DNA of 50,570 bases from Blakeslea trispora (GCA_025331445.1 JAIWNE010000164.1:1-50570), one strand, 5' to 3'. Numbered from the stretch's first letter, positions 33,001-43,289 are shown. A program made the numbers and translations. The notes: generated from the letters alone by a model not told the origin.

Positions 33001-33944
33001 AGAAAAAAATCCTCCCTGTTTATTGACATGAAACCATTAGTGCAGATGGAGCCCGGAAATCAGAGGTCTGCTCGTCAGAGCCTCGCAACTAGCATTTTAT
33101 CAGGGACGTTATATCCAAACGAATTCCGCTTGATATGCGTCAACAACTGATCTCACCCAAGACTACTTCTGCGGAAGGATCCTTGGGCTTAATGTTAGAT
33201 GACCAGTCAGTCCGGCTGGACTTGCTCCAAAGCCCTACTGCCATTTATAAGCGTTTGATTTAAATTAAGGCAAAGGCAAAAGTACAACTGAAAGAAATAA
33301 CAGCAACTTTTCCTTTTAGACCAACCACGGCGAACCCCTGGTAAACCATTTGGAAGCTTAAAGTTCAACCTTCGGTTCACTAATTTCTGTGGAAATTCCA
33401 ACGTGGATGTTTACTTACTAGACCTAGGCGTGAGGGCAGATCAGTGTCTGAACGAAACTGCTTATGCTCCAATTCATCGGAGACGCCGTAGCACTTGTAC
33501 TATCTTTGAGAGCGGGTATCTAAAATCATTGACACCTTCTCGCAAGCCTATTCAATTCTCTTCAACACCCCGTTTACTGGGGATGATACCCAGTAGGATG
33601 CTTGGAGATAGCTGTATATAATGAACATCCCTGAGAGTGCGGAAGGTAACCCCTTATATTTAAATAAGAAATTGTTGAAAACGATCATGTATCAGCACCG
33701 AGCTTATATCCTGTGGTCTATTTGGCTTGAGCGTAATCGAGTCTTGTTCGATAATACATCTTGGTTCTCTACAAGACTTGAGTTGAATATTTTGGAACAT
33801 GCGTTCCGGAATATTCTCCTTGAGATAAACCGTGATTCGATTAATACTAACGAATCCCAACGCAATAAGGGAATTTTTCTAGGCCTGTATGGAATGTTAT
33901 TCCATGTCCATGGCACTGTCAAGCGTCATGAACCATTACCGTAA
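30042..33944 (+). pseudogene. LINE A ORF2 (endonuclease, reverse transcriptase, zf-RVT-like)
   Basis: The endonuclease remnant (about 30042-30780) retains LVFLNTKGL, FLSESHL and LDDFNCVE but has several stops. The reverse transcriptase is clear at 31333-32166, with LGPDGLSIEYYK, LFLDLEKAYDWLD, KRGVRQDDPLS and a catalytic box MFVDDT (usual form FADDT). A TGA follows at 32164-32166 and the frame resumes with thumb and connection segments. Near 33620-33944 the block ILWSIWLERNRVLFDN resembles the zf-RVT C-terminal region of L1/Tx1-type LINEs. It is related to, but much diverged from, the other LINEs in the window. Confidence 0.8.
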
Positions 33945-34052
33945 AACGTGATGGAGTATACGTAGGTGTGGCCTTCACGGGTCAGAACCCGACTTGCCTT
34001 CCGGTCCTGGTTTGGGCGAGCACCACATTCGTTATCAACGAATCAGTTAAAT

Positions 34053-34070
34053 TCGAAGACGATTAGATAC
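34053..34070 (+). repeat. Second 18S target tag, between LINE A and LINE B
   Basis: TCGAAGACGATTAGATAC is the normal small-subunit rRNA sequence at this site, but what follows (TGGTTCTAATTCC) is not 18S. The tag therefore sits at the 5' edge of the next element. Confidence 0.7.
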
Positions 34071-35712
34071 TGGTTCTAATTCCCCCCAATGAAATGGTAA
34101 ATTATCCGCGGATAATCGAGGTGTAAGCAACACCTGATACTCATCGGAGAGTCAAGCTTCTTGTCAGGACACCTACTCAGATCGTGACTCAATTTTTTGT
34201 TTCCCGACCAGGCCAGGAAAGAACTTGTAGCTAGGCCGCTCTATCCTTCGGTGAATTGTGCGAGATCATTTTTTCACGTTAAAGGCTGCCCTATTTAGGG
34301 TTCTATCAGCCATGGGCATTCCCCAAAACAAAATAGGCCGTTGTGTATGCGGTACTATGCATTAGTCGTCAGTAAACTGAGCTATTACTTTCGGCAAAAA
34401 GTTGGCCTGTAAAAATTTTTCACTTCCCTTTTTATTTCCGCTTTTATCTGGCGCGTTTCTAACACGTGCTCTAGGTTCATGATGGCTAGGCAAAAGTGCT
34501 TTTGCTTTTTCCCTTCCCTCCCCTCCAAGGGAAGTTTGTTCTTCCTTTAAGCCTTGTCTCTGCCCACATATTCAATGGTCTCATACATTAGTTTATTTCC
34601 CCCTCCCTCAGGGTGACGATTCCTTTTCTTACTCCAGATAAGTCTGCGACTTTCGAAATTCCACCTTCATACTGCGGACTCCCGCTCCTGCTTTCCATGT
34701 GTTGGCAGCTTAGTGGTATCGAGACGGAGCTCCTTTAGCACTCTATTCAATTAAGTGTAACCATCCTCCTTCGGGAGTTAACAGTACATTTCCCTATGTG
34801 TAGTGTGCTCTCTAGGGCGGAACTCCTTTTATCTCCGGTTGACTGTGTTTTTTTGGAATTTTTTCCATTGTCGAGTATAAAAGGGGCAACTCCCCTTTCT
34901 TTAGTTCTATTTTTTTCTCTCTCTACCTTTATGACTGAATTGCAAAATAATTCGAGGCCCTACTTCGTCGGGCCTACGCTTCAAATCTGGTGCTCATCGT
35001 CACCCCGCTAAATGTTGGCTTCGCGCGGCAACAAACCTCCCTGGGATACTATCGCGTGTTGCGGTCCCAGAAGCACTTGAGACGGAGGGTCTGAATCGCT
35101 CGCCAGGACGTTCCATGAAGATTATGGTGGCGAGTGATTCGGTTGCTTCGCGTCTGTTGGCTGCTCCCCTCTGTGTCGAAGACGTTGAACTGGTTTTTTG
35201 CCGTGAGGTTACTCCGGTTGCCACTCCTACTCACTGGATATCACCTGCGTTGCGTTTCTCACATTTCCGGTGACCTCTCTCTCGCCTTCTTAGCCAATTT
35301 GGGCAAGTCATTAAGCTTTTACGGGCGCCTGGTGCCGCTCCTGACTTCAGTAAGTGGAACCTTACCATGTAGAAGTACGATAAGAAGCCTTCTTCCCTGT
35401 CTCTTTTGATTTTCCGCAGGGTTTACTTTGAGTGCTTCCCTTTCGGGTCTTGTCGCCATTGTGGGCTTCGTGGTCACAATCCGGGAGAATGCCCTGTCCC
35501 TGCCGCCGTTACCGCGCCAATGGCTGGGCTTTCTGCCCCTCCTTTTTCCTCCACCCAGCCTCTTTCTTTTCCTGGTTCTCCTAGAAGAAAATGCGGTGCT
35601 CCTTCCTCCGCTGGCTCCGCCCTTCCGTGGTTGACCCTGCCGTCCCTCCTGCCGTGGTTTGCTTTTGTAAAGGGCGATCTAAGAAGAAGTTCAAGAAAAT
35701 GGATTTGAATTC
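34071..35712 (+). mobile_element. LINE B, 5' part of a second non-LTR element after the 18S tag
   Basis: A leader of about 860 bp shares a GCCCTATTTAGGG block with the LINE A leader, carries GAGTATAAAAGGGG near 34874, and is followed by a decayed ORF1 with a zinc knuckle. It is cut off at about 35712, just before the gene X copy 3 leader. No ORF2 is present. Confidence 0.55.
34931..35710 (+). pseudogene. LINE B ORF1 remnant with CCHC knuckle
   Basis: A plausible start is ATG at 34931 (MTELQNNSRPYFVGP). Coding quality then jumps between frames: GRSMKIMVASDSVASRLLAA, then FSKWNLTM, then RRVYFECFPFGS followed by the knuckle CRHCGLRGHNPGEC (C-x2-C-x4-H-x4-C, about 35449-35490). The Pro/Ser-rich tail SAPPFSSTQPLSFPG follows. 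At least two stops and several frame changes separate the parts. It is a dead ORF1 of a LINE family different from LINE A. Confidence 0.6.
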
Positions 35713-35740
35713 TCCCGCTTCTTTTCGTTAACCAAAAACC

Positions 35741-36509
35741 ATGCTCAACTTTCAAATCGCTGGCAAAATCACTTCCAATTGCACACTCATCTGCGTCGAG
35801 TCGACTGGCGTCATTTCCGCCAAGACAACAGTTCGCTGTTTCGACAGCGAAAAAGTCACTGTCAGGTCTTACGACCCTGACTTGATTTATTTCATGCTAG
35901 ACCTAGAGAAAGATGAACCTATTCAAGTAATTGGTAAGTAAGAAGCTTTAACTCATTAAATAACCTTTACTCACCATAAAGCAAATTGGAAAAGGTTCAG
36001 CATACGCTAAGCTCAGCTCCAGAAACAAGCCTTACGCTTGTTTCGTGTGCACAGCACATAAAATCATCAATGGCAAGGAAGTTTTGGTTACGAAAAGAGA
36101 GATACCAAACAACCACGTTCTCTTCTTGCTTTACCGATATGTACTAGAAAACAAAGTTGATAAAAAACAAGTCAGCTTTGAGTGTGAGGAGAAATTTTTT
36201 ATAACCAAAGTAGAAAGCCTATGGAAAACACTTTGTAAGTAAAACCGTTAAAAGTAATTGCTACAAACTCACATCAAAAAAATGCTAGAGCCTGACAAGG
36301 ATTTTTCCTTGTTTAAATTCGACAACAGTGCCGCAGAGGCAAGAGTAGCTCGTCAAAACGAGCTGCAAAATCAAAGCGTTGCGGCCTACCTGGATGAAAA
36401 AATCTTGGCCAATCAGGCATTGATAGAGAAGGAGAGGCATGTCTTGGTGCATGCCAACGACACGCAACAGCAACAGCAACAGCAACAACAACAAGAAATG
36501 GAAGAGTAA
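35741..36509 (+). CDS. Gene X, copy 3 (orphan protein family)
   Basis: Exon 1 (35741-35933) encodes MLNFQIAGKITSNCTLICVE and the conserved SAKTTVRCFDSEKVTVRSYD. Exon 2 (about 35998-36234) reads GKGSAYAKLSSRNKPYACF, then LVTKREIPNNHVLFLLYRYV and FECEEKFF. Exon 3 (about 36283-36509) has PDKDFSLFKFDNSAAEARVA, a helical segment and a CAR-repeat glutamine tract (36467-36495). The acceptor that is AAATAG in copy 1 is AAATTG here, so normal splicing of intron 1 may be lost. The joined product would be roughly 220 residues. No known domain was recognised. Gene Y follows 218 bp downstream on the same strand. Confidence 0.65.
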
Positions 36510-36726
36510 TTGCTTCCCATTTTTTTCTCCTCTTTTGCTTTGTTTGTCTTTTTTTTTGCTTTTAATTATATAAATTAATAAATTATTACCTCTTGCTATT
36601 CTTTTTTTTTTTTTACAAAAAAAGATCCTCATTGTCTGATTATACTCATTGTTTAAAATCACCGTCACAACCTCATATAATCGGCATATACTGATCTTTC
36701 TCTTTATCACTTACTTTCACTTCTTC

Positions 36727-37713
36727 ATGACTGAACTTAACCAAAACTTTGAAGCCACTATTACAGACGCAGTAGTATTTACAAATCGAATGACCCGTGC
36801 AGCTTCTAGCACTAGCGATTCACCTGCTTTTGTAGCCCTCGGTCACCTCCAAGATATGAACCAGTCAGTTATTCTTTTGATCAATGAAACCACCATTCTT
36901 GAAGCCGTCAGCACATTTAGAATACGAGGTTTACAAGACAAAGTGTTGGCTATCACTGTTCAGGGTACTATACACGCAGGCCGAACTTTTAACCCAAGAG
37001 CAACACCAACCAGATCCCCTAGATTAACCATGAGAGTCAGAAGCATCCTTAACATTCGAGAAATTACTAATCCATCTATCATCATCCAAGGACTTGCTGG
37101 TATTTCTCCTGTCATTCAACCACCCTCTGGTGCTGGCACCATGTACACAGGTATTGCTTTCAACCTTCGAACAGGCACAACAACGGAGTTTCAACACCAA
37201 CCAGAAGCGGAAGAAGCGGAAACAGATATACCCTTCCAAGGTCAACCTTCTACATCAGAGTTCCATCCAAGACCTTCATCCACGGAACCTACAGCTAGCC
37301 AATCAACACCAATGCAAGGCACTCCTACACCTGAGCAAGGCACTCCTACACCAACACCTTCTACAACAACATCCATTGGCGAAACTTCTATAAGAGATAA
37401 AGGTAAACAAATGGCTGAAGAATCCCCAGCTTCCATCGAATATTACAGACGTGAAGAACGTAGTGGATCATCTCAAGCAACCATTGTGCAACGTCTTCAA
37501 GATACACGTTTACAAACTGTCACCCCAACTCCTCCTCCCCTAAGAAGATCCACACGAAAAAGGCCCACACCCTCTTATAGAGAGATAGAAGAGGAAGAAG
37601 AAGAAGAGGAAACAGTAGAGGAAGAAAAAGGGCTTAGCCCTACAAGGCCTTCCACAGTAGTGAAAGCAACAAAAAAGCCAAAAAGAGGAAAAAAACAAGT
37701 CAAAAAAGTATAA
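36727..37713 (+). CDS. Gene Y, copy 3 (intact orphan gene)
   Basis: A single open frame of 328 residues from the ATG at 36727 (MTELNQNFEATITDAVVFTN). The upstream ATG in the same frame is unlikely because copy 2 also begins at this position. Residues 1 to about 150 form a globular, beta-rich domain with FRIRGLQDKVLAITVQGTIH and a basic RATPTRSPRLTMRVRS. Next comes a Pro/Thr/Ser-rich linker with repeated MQGTPTPEQGTPTP. The C terminus is an acidic run (EEEEEEEETVEEE) followed by a Lys-rich tail, as in many nuclear DNA-binding proteins. No known family was recognised. It is convergent with the Helitron gene, whose stop lies only about 30 bp away. Confidence 0.65.
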   Translation: MTELNQNFEATITDAVVFTNRMTRAASSTSDSPAFVALGHLQDMNQSVILLINETTILEAVSTFRIRGLQDKVLAITVQGTIHAGRTFNPRATPTRSPRLTMRVRSILNIREITNPSIIIQGLAGISPVIQPPSGAGTMYTGIAFNLRTGTTTEFQHQPEAEEAETDIPFQGQPSTSEFHPRPSSTEPTASQSTPMQGTPTPEQGTPTPTPSTTTSIGETSIRDKGKQMAEESPASIEYYRREERSGSSQATIVQRLQDTRLQTVTPTPPPLRRSTRKRPTPSYREIEEEEEEEETVEEEKGLSPTRPSTVVKATKKPKRGKKQVKKV

Positions 37714-37740
37714 TAAAATTCTATTTCTTCTTTTGTTTCC

Positions 37741-40700
37741 TTACAAACGATTTAAAAATTCTAAAATATGGTTGTTTCGAACCAATAGAGCGTTTTCAAT
37801 CACTCCACCTCCTACAAAATACAACTGATTAGCGCTGACAGCACGCGAACAGGCAACGTAAAACTGTCCAGCATTGCTAAATGGGTACTCTAATGAAACA
37901 GCCACATTACCAGCGATCGTCATACTCTGTATCTTGTGCACGGTACAAGCATAGGCCAATTTCAAAGGGAACTGAGTACGCGAATGACCTGTTCGATACA
38001 CAACACGAGTAATAGGACGCACAGCCCGAATTTTTCCACTTGCCTTTTCAACATACACCACTTTGTTTGCCTCGTCTACACGTACAACTTTACAGCTAGT
38101 CCCATTTACCCAACCACCTAGCACATCAAGATTGGCTAGCAACAGACAAGGGGCACCGACCTTCAACATCAACAACCTTTCCAACTCAACTTGCCTATCC
38201 AACACCGCCGAATTTCCTACATCAACAGCACCAAGATTATAGGCCACCCCCTGAGCCATATTGAGCCTACTACTATTTATCAATCGAACAGGCTCGTTTT
38301 CACTGTAAAGGATAACAGCATCATATGGTACATTCATGGGCAAAGTAAGACGCTGTTACATAAACGTAAACACATCAGGGTTGAATCTGTACAACCTGAT
38401 ATCGTTCAAAAACTTCAAGAACACATCTTCACCTGCTAACTGTCGCATAGGTTGTCGGAGACAATACATGAATGCATCTTGCACTAGTAAGTTTTGAAAA
38501 AATAAACCAGAGTTGCTATCCACAGGAGGCAGCTGACCCATATCTCCAAAAAACAAAACAGGGATTCCAGCAAAGGCCTCGTCAGATTCACTCACCCTGC
38601 AAAGCGATTCACTCATTAGGTCAACAAGGTCAGACGACAACATCGAACATTCATCTACCAAGAACACAACACGTGGATGTAACACAAGAAAGTCCACTAA
38701 ACGGTTCAAATTTGGCTGGCCTGACTCCAAATCAATACCAAAAAAACTATGGAAGGTTTGGCCATCAACGTTATAAGCGGCGACTCCAGTAGGTGCCAGA
38801 ACAACAGGATACACATCATTAATGATAAAGGTATCTCTTATCATTTGCAACAAGAAACTTTTGCCTGTACCAGCAGCACCAAACACAACGATAGGCCCTC
38901 TTGCATTCCCAAAGTCAACAAAGTAGTTATACACCTCGGACTGTTCATCAGACGCCCTATGCAAGGATGCAGACAACCTTTCGTAAGCCACCTCCACATT
39001 CGCCACCGTCACGACTTCATCCGTTGTAGGTTCACTAACATTTCTAAGTGACACATCCAACTCAAGGATCCGCCTTTTCTCCTCTTCAGGCTGTTTGAAC
39101 TCACTTAATTGAGCTACATGGACATAACAATCTCTCCAACTGTCAAACTGCGAGCGTAATTGATCCAAATTTCTTGTCGGCATATAAAGACATACAAGTT
39201 GATAAAAAAAGGGCTCTCCTTCAGCCTGATCATACAGATGAGTACGCCAAAAAGGAAGCCGGTTACCTTCACGACGCTTGTATCGCATACCAAAGTTATC
39301 AGTACAGCACACAGGGACCATTCTACCAACTCGTTCGTCAAACACCTCCTCCTCAACAGCTCCAATCGTCGTCCTATTGGTTCATTTTTTTTACATGCAT
39401 AAAAGGTAAGTAGATTTTTTTAATATTGATAAATCATAAAAAAAATGTATCAATTTACCTATCAATTTCCCCTAGAAATTCTACGACATCGTCATCAAAT
39501 ACATCTTCCACATCTTGCTCTTTTGTTATTCTGTAAAGCGTCAGGTATTCCACCAAACAGAGTCCATTTAGCTGCCTATGTCTTGCCAAATACTTCTCCA
39601 CATGGGTAGGGTAGAAAATCTGTGAACTTCCTTCACCTAACCGGCCCAGATTTCTTTTCAACAACCTCCTTTCATCCCGACCAGGAAACACAACGCTGAT
39701 ATAAATGGTCCCTCTGCTAGACCGATGCTTGCTCCACCCAGAGAGAAAATAAGCAGCATCCTAACCAACAAAATTAAAATCAAGATACACACACAAACAT
39801 ATACATACAACACACCTACCACAGAACCCACAACGCGACCTTTTAAATGATCCCTGATCGTCTCCATTCCCCATTCTACATCTACTGTGTTGTCTACCTT
39901 GCTCAGATATTTTGCTAAATAATCCGCAATGTTGTTACTAAAGTTGGCTTGAATATCCATACTGGTTCCAAGCATCTGCAACAGGTAAGGATTGTAACAA
40001 TTCACATGATGATCAATCTCCGACCGCCTATACACTCCACGACCACTAACGATATTAAACTCCTGCACAGGACTTGCACGCTCGGGAAAGCCAAAGCGCA
40101 ATAACCACCTTCACCAAAACAGTAACTGCCACAGGTATGGATCTGTCGTCGGAGAACAAGATCATGCAACTCGGAATTACTATTCATATCGGGAATCTGT
40201 CCACATATCACATTTTGATCTGCAATCAAATCGTTGGCGGTCCTACCGGTCCATAATACCATATGCACATGAGGACTACCTCTATCTTGTAATTCAACAG
40301 TATACGACCAATCAGTTATACCACCCACCAATCGATTAAAGTAACATCCTCGACATAAGATATAGCACTGCCAAATTCTTTAAAATGTTCTTTTGAAATG
40401 GCGGCAAACAACACTGGATCTGACCAAGGTTCTTTACCGTAAAATCTTTATACCCTTCAGCAAAATTATCACACATATCTACACCAATAGCATGCTGTAT
40501 ATTGGTAGTACCTTCAACAGGATCCACTTCTTCCACAAGCATAAATAGTCATGGCTCAGACATGGCCAGACAGTTCAACATTTCTACTAGCCAATTTGCG
40601 CAAAGCAAACTGCTCTCTGATGATTGATATTACATCATTGTATCGGACCAATAGAGGATTATTCGTTCGAAGATTAAAAAAATAACCTCGTACACGAGCA

Positions 40701-41257
40701 AAGTCAACGGTTTGTATTTCACGCATAAATGGCGTACCGTGCACTCCACCATAAAGCATCTGTATAAATTCTAGATTGTGCTCAGCCAGACGGTTCCACT
40801 TTGCCCGTAATGGTAACAATAGATCTCATTTGAGCGGCATCGAGTGATACGTGACATGATCTTAATGGGCGACAAGGTACTTCTTTCACGATAATTCAAA
40901 ACATTCAAAACACCTTCCAACGCAGGACTGGAAATACTAGCTTAACAGCATCTTTTATCTGATGCTCACGACAAACAACAATCACCATGGCATTGTTCCA
41001 AATAGGCTCAAAGCCCCACTTTTCACACAACAGTCTCTCCGTTGAATTGTAAGAACGGTAACACACCTCATCGAGATACAACAACATCAAACAACAACAA
41101 CAATACTCCAAAGGCATCGTCATTCGGTAATTACGAAAATCTCTAAAATTCTGTAGCCGTAAAAGAAATTAACCTTTAATCAACAAAAACATAGAAGCAC
41201 AATCTATACCTGAAGTTGGTAACGACTAAAAGCAAAACTGGGATAAGGTTGAGCCAT
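37741..41257 (-). pseudogene. Helitron Rep/PIF1-like helicase
   Basis: Starts at ATG 41257 (MAQPYPSFAFSRYQLQ). The Helitron N-terminal region retains DWSYTVELQDRGSPHVHMVL, whose HVH is the HUH metal-binding motif (about 40270), and NIADYLAKYLSK with the Rep tyrosines (about 39925). Introns remove about 39815-39760 and 39460-39375. The helicase part has Walker A GAAGTGKS (38880-38857), Walker B LVDECSML, GDMGQLPP, and the C-terminal motifs AYACTVHKIQSMTI and FYVACSRA. Lesions are frame changes near 40815, 40545, 40447 and 40350, and an in-frame TAA (complement of 38356-38358) between the two helicase halves. It is a rolling-circle transposon enzyme, now inactive. Confidence 0.85.
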
Positions 41258-41563
41258 GTTTAAATCAAGTCGTAAAGTAAAGAAGAGAAGAAGAAAGAGG
41301 AAATAAGAATTGCGTCAACGTCAACTACATCTATCATCAAAACAATAAATCATTTAATCACGTCAAATCTAAAAATTAATGTCACAATGAGCCAGCACAG
41401 ACATAAAAAAAAGGTACCCGTTAACAATAGGGTGCAAATTACCTTAAATGACAATACGTAACAAAAAACCAACATCAATCAGTCAAAACTATGAACCAAA
41501 ACACACAACCTTTATTAGTGCCTTTTTCTTCTTTTTTTTGGGTATTTTATTTTTCAAATAAAA
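41258..41563. promoter_or_regulatory. Divergent intergenic region between Helitron gene and glycosylase
   Basis: About 305 bp of AT-rich DNA separates two divergent genes and must hold both promoters. A TATTTTATTTTTC stretch lies just before the glycosylase ATG. No specific site was recognised. Confidence 0.35.
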
Positions 41564-42127
41564 ATGAGTAACATCTCCATACCAGATCCCATCCAACCTG
41601 AAGAAACCTCTATTCTATTTGTGGGTATTAATCCATCAGCAAGTGAGACAGACGCAGCAAGACAAGGACACTACTTTAGAGCATCAAGAAATCGATTCTA
41701 TCAGTATCTCTTCAACACGGGTTTGATATCCGAAACATGCCGACAAGATACAGACGTATTTAACAACTACAACATTAGCTTTACAAACAGCATTTTACAA
41801 GCTACTAATCGTGAAAGAGATATCACAACAACAATGATGTTGCAAGGTCGTCAAAGACTACGAAACTTTTTACAGAACCACAACATTCAATCTGTATGCT
41901 TTGTAGGCAACAAATGCGCTAGACACTTCTTGCAACGACGTAGAAACCTACCCAACTATGGCTTTCTTACACACTACACTTTGCCAAACGGGGTTCACAT
42001 CCCTATCTACAGTGTGCCAAGTGGGAGTGGAAGAGTAAGAATACCTGTTCAACAAATTCAGGCCATTTGGCAAAACACAATTGATCAAATTACACAACAG
42101 ATACACATTGTACAACTCATTGACTAA
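41564..42127 (+). CDS. Uracil/thymine-DNA glycosylase, TDG/MUG type
   Basis: An intact intronless frame of 187 residues from ATG at 41564. Motif 1 is VGINPSASET (residues 20-29), with Asn23 at the position of the catalytic Asn of TDG/MUG enzymes. GHYFRASRNRFYQYLF follows, corresponding to the family's wall and pocket segment. FTNSILQATNRERD and NIQSVCFVGNKCARHF match the central core. The insertion-loop motif is VPSGSGR (151-157), equivalent to NPSGLSR or SSSAR. Such enzymes excise uracil or thymine mispaired with guanine to start base-excision repair. It is compact, without the long tails of animal TDG. It lies between a Helitron gene and a nuclease gene and is the only clearly intact enzyme in this block. 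Confidence 0.85.
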   Translation: MSNISIPDPIQPEETSILFVGINPSASETDAARQGHYFRASRNRFYQYLFNTGLISETCRQDTDVFNNYNISFTNSILQATNRERDITTTMMLQGRQRLRNFLQNHNIQSVCFVGNKCARHFLQRRRNLPNYGFLTHYTLPNGVHIPIYSVPSGSGRVRIPVQQIQAIWQNTIDQITQQIHIVQLID

Positions 42128-42295
42128 AAACAGACCTTTGATATCTGGAGGAAGACAGGGCACCGCAATGAATTTGTACATCTCAAAAAAAGTCACAACT
42201 ATAAAAAAAAACTTAAAAATAAAAAAATTATAACTTTTTCATTTTTTATCCTTTTCTCTTTTCAAACCATCTTTTTTTTCACGCAACTATTAACA

Positions 42296-43289
42296 ATGAA
42301 TAACCAACAGCCACCTCTTACATCAGAAGAGCTTTACGCATTGACATTATCTGCAACACCTGGCAAAGACCATTTCAACAAGACACTCCCTCGCAACGAC
42401 GAAATCAAAAACATCATCATTGCATCTTTATTAGGTTCCACTTACACTGGTTTCAGCTATTATCACGCTCCTACTGAGCATAAAGACAACCGTCGTATTG
42501 ACATAGCCTACTATCCGGTTACTGCATCAGATAATCATCCACCAATCATAATGGAGATCCAACACAAGATCACTCAAGAGTATATCAATCGCTTGATGTG
42601 ATACGCTCTCAACGTCATTGACGACACCAACGCGCTTCCAATTGTGTTAGTCATTAACATCAACGGGTTCTCAAGCAGAGAGTTTGATGAAAAGAATTTC
42701 CAAACACAAAAAAATGAGCCCTATTATACACTACCAAGCTATTTGTGGGCAAAAAAAGTCAACATCTATAATGCAGACTCTATTGTCAAATCTCTTGCGC
42801 AGCCAATGCCTCTTTTCATAGCCTTGGTACATGTTTTGACACAATAACAAAAACATATTGTGGCCCCGGACGAATACACCGATCCTTCTGTACAGAAGAT
42901 TTACAAGATAGCAAAGGATATGTCTAACAAACAAACAGACAACGAAGCTATCTTAAAAATCAACAATGAATCTTTCTGCGATGCCGTTGCCTTGCAGTTC
43001 CAGACGATCATAAATCAGGACAACAAGGAGGATAAGCAATCCCGAAAAAAATCAAACAATATGCCTTTGATGGAATAAAATTTGCAGAAGCGTTTAAGGA
43101 GCAAATAACAGAGACAGAATCAGAGAGTGTAACACCTATTCAACTAAAGGTGTCAGAAAATTTCAAGTATGTGAAAAAATATTTGAACAAAAAAGGAAAG
43201 ATGAACTGGAAAAAATGTTTCTAACAAGGCAGTGCAGAGGGACTCTTTCAAAGGTACACCAAACACGCAACTTTGAAAATGGCTTTCCA
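42296..43289 (+). pseudogene. PD-(D/E)XK nuclease-like protein, broken
   Basis: Starts at ATG 42296 (MNNQQPPLTSEELYALTLSA). The segment RRIDIAYYPV, then PPIIMEIQHKITQEYINRL, has the D...ExQ spacing of the PD-(D/E)XK fold. YALNVIDDTNALPIVLVINI follows, as in Rpn/transposase-type nucleases of that fold. Lesions are TGA at 42599-42601 and TAA at 42845-42847, plus a frame change near 43060, after which YAFDGIKFAEAFKEQI continues. The frame runs to LKMAFQ and is cut at 43289 by 2.2-kb element copy 3. Before decay the protein had at least about 330 residues. The fold assignment rests on motif spacing only. Confidence 0.6.

Larger units (their letters stand above)
28411..34052 (+). mobile_element. 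LINE A, non-LTR retrotransposon at an 18S rRNA site (decayed)
   Basis: A 5' leader of about 350 bp (28411-28761), ORF1 with a CCHC knuckle, and ORF2 with endonuclease, reverse transcriptase and a C-terminal zf-RVT-like region follow in order on one strand. An 18-bp 18S tag flanks the element on both sides, as expected for a target-site duplication. Every ORF has stops, so it is inactive. Confidence 0.75.

Noticed and set aside
36467..36495. CAR-repeat read as a free microsatellite
   Set aside because: It is in frame and encodes the Gln tract at the end of gene X copy 3, so it was kept as part of the gene.
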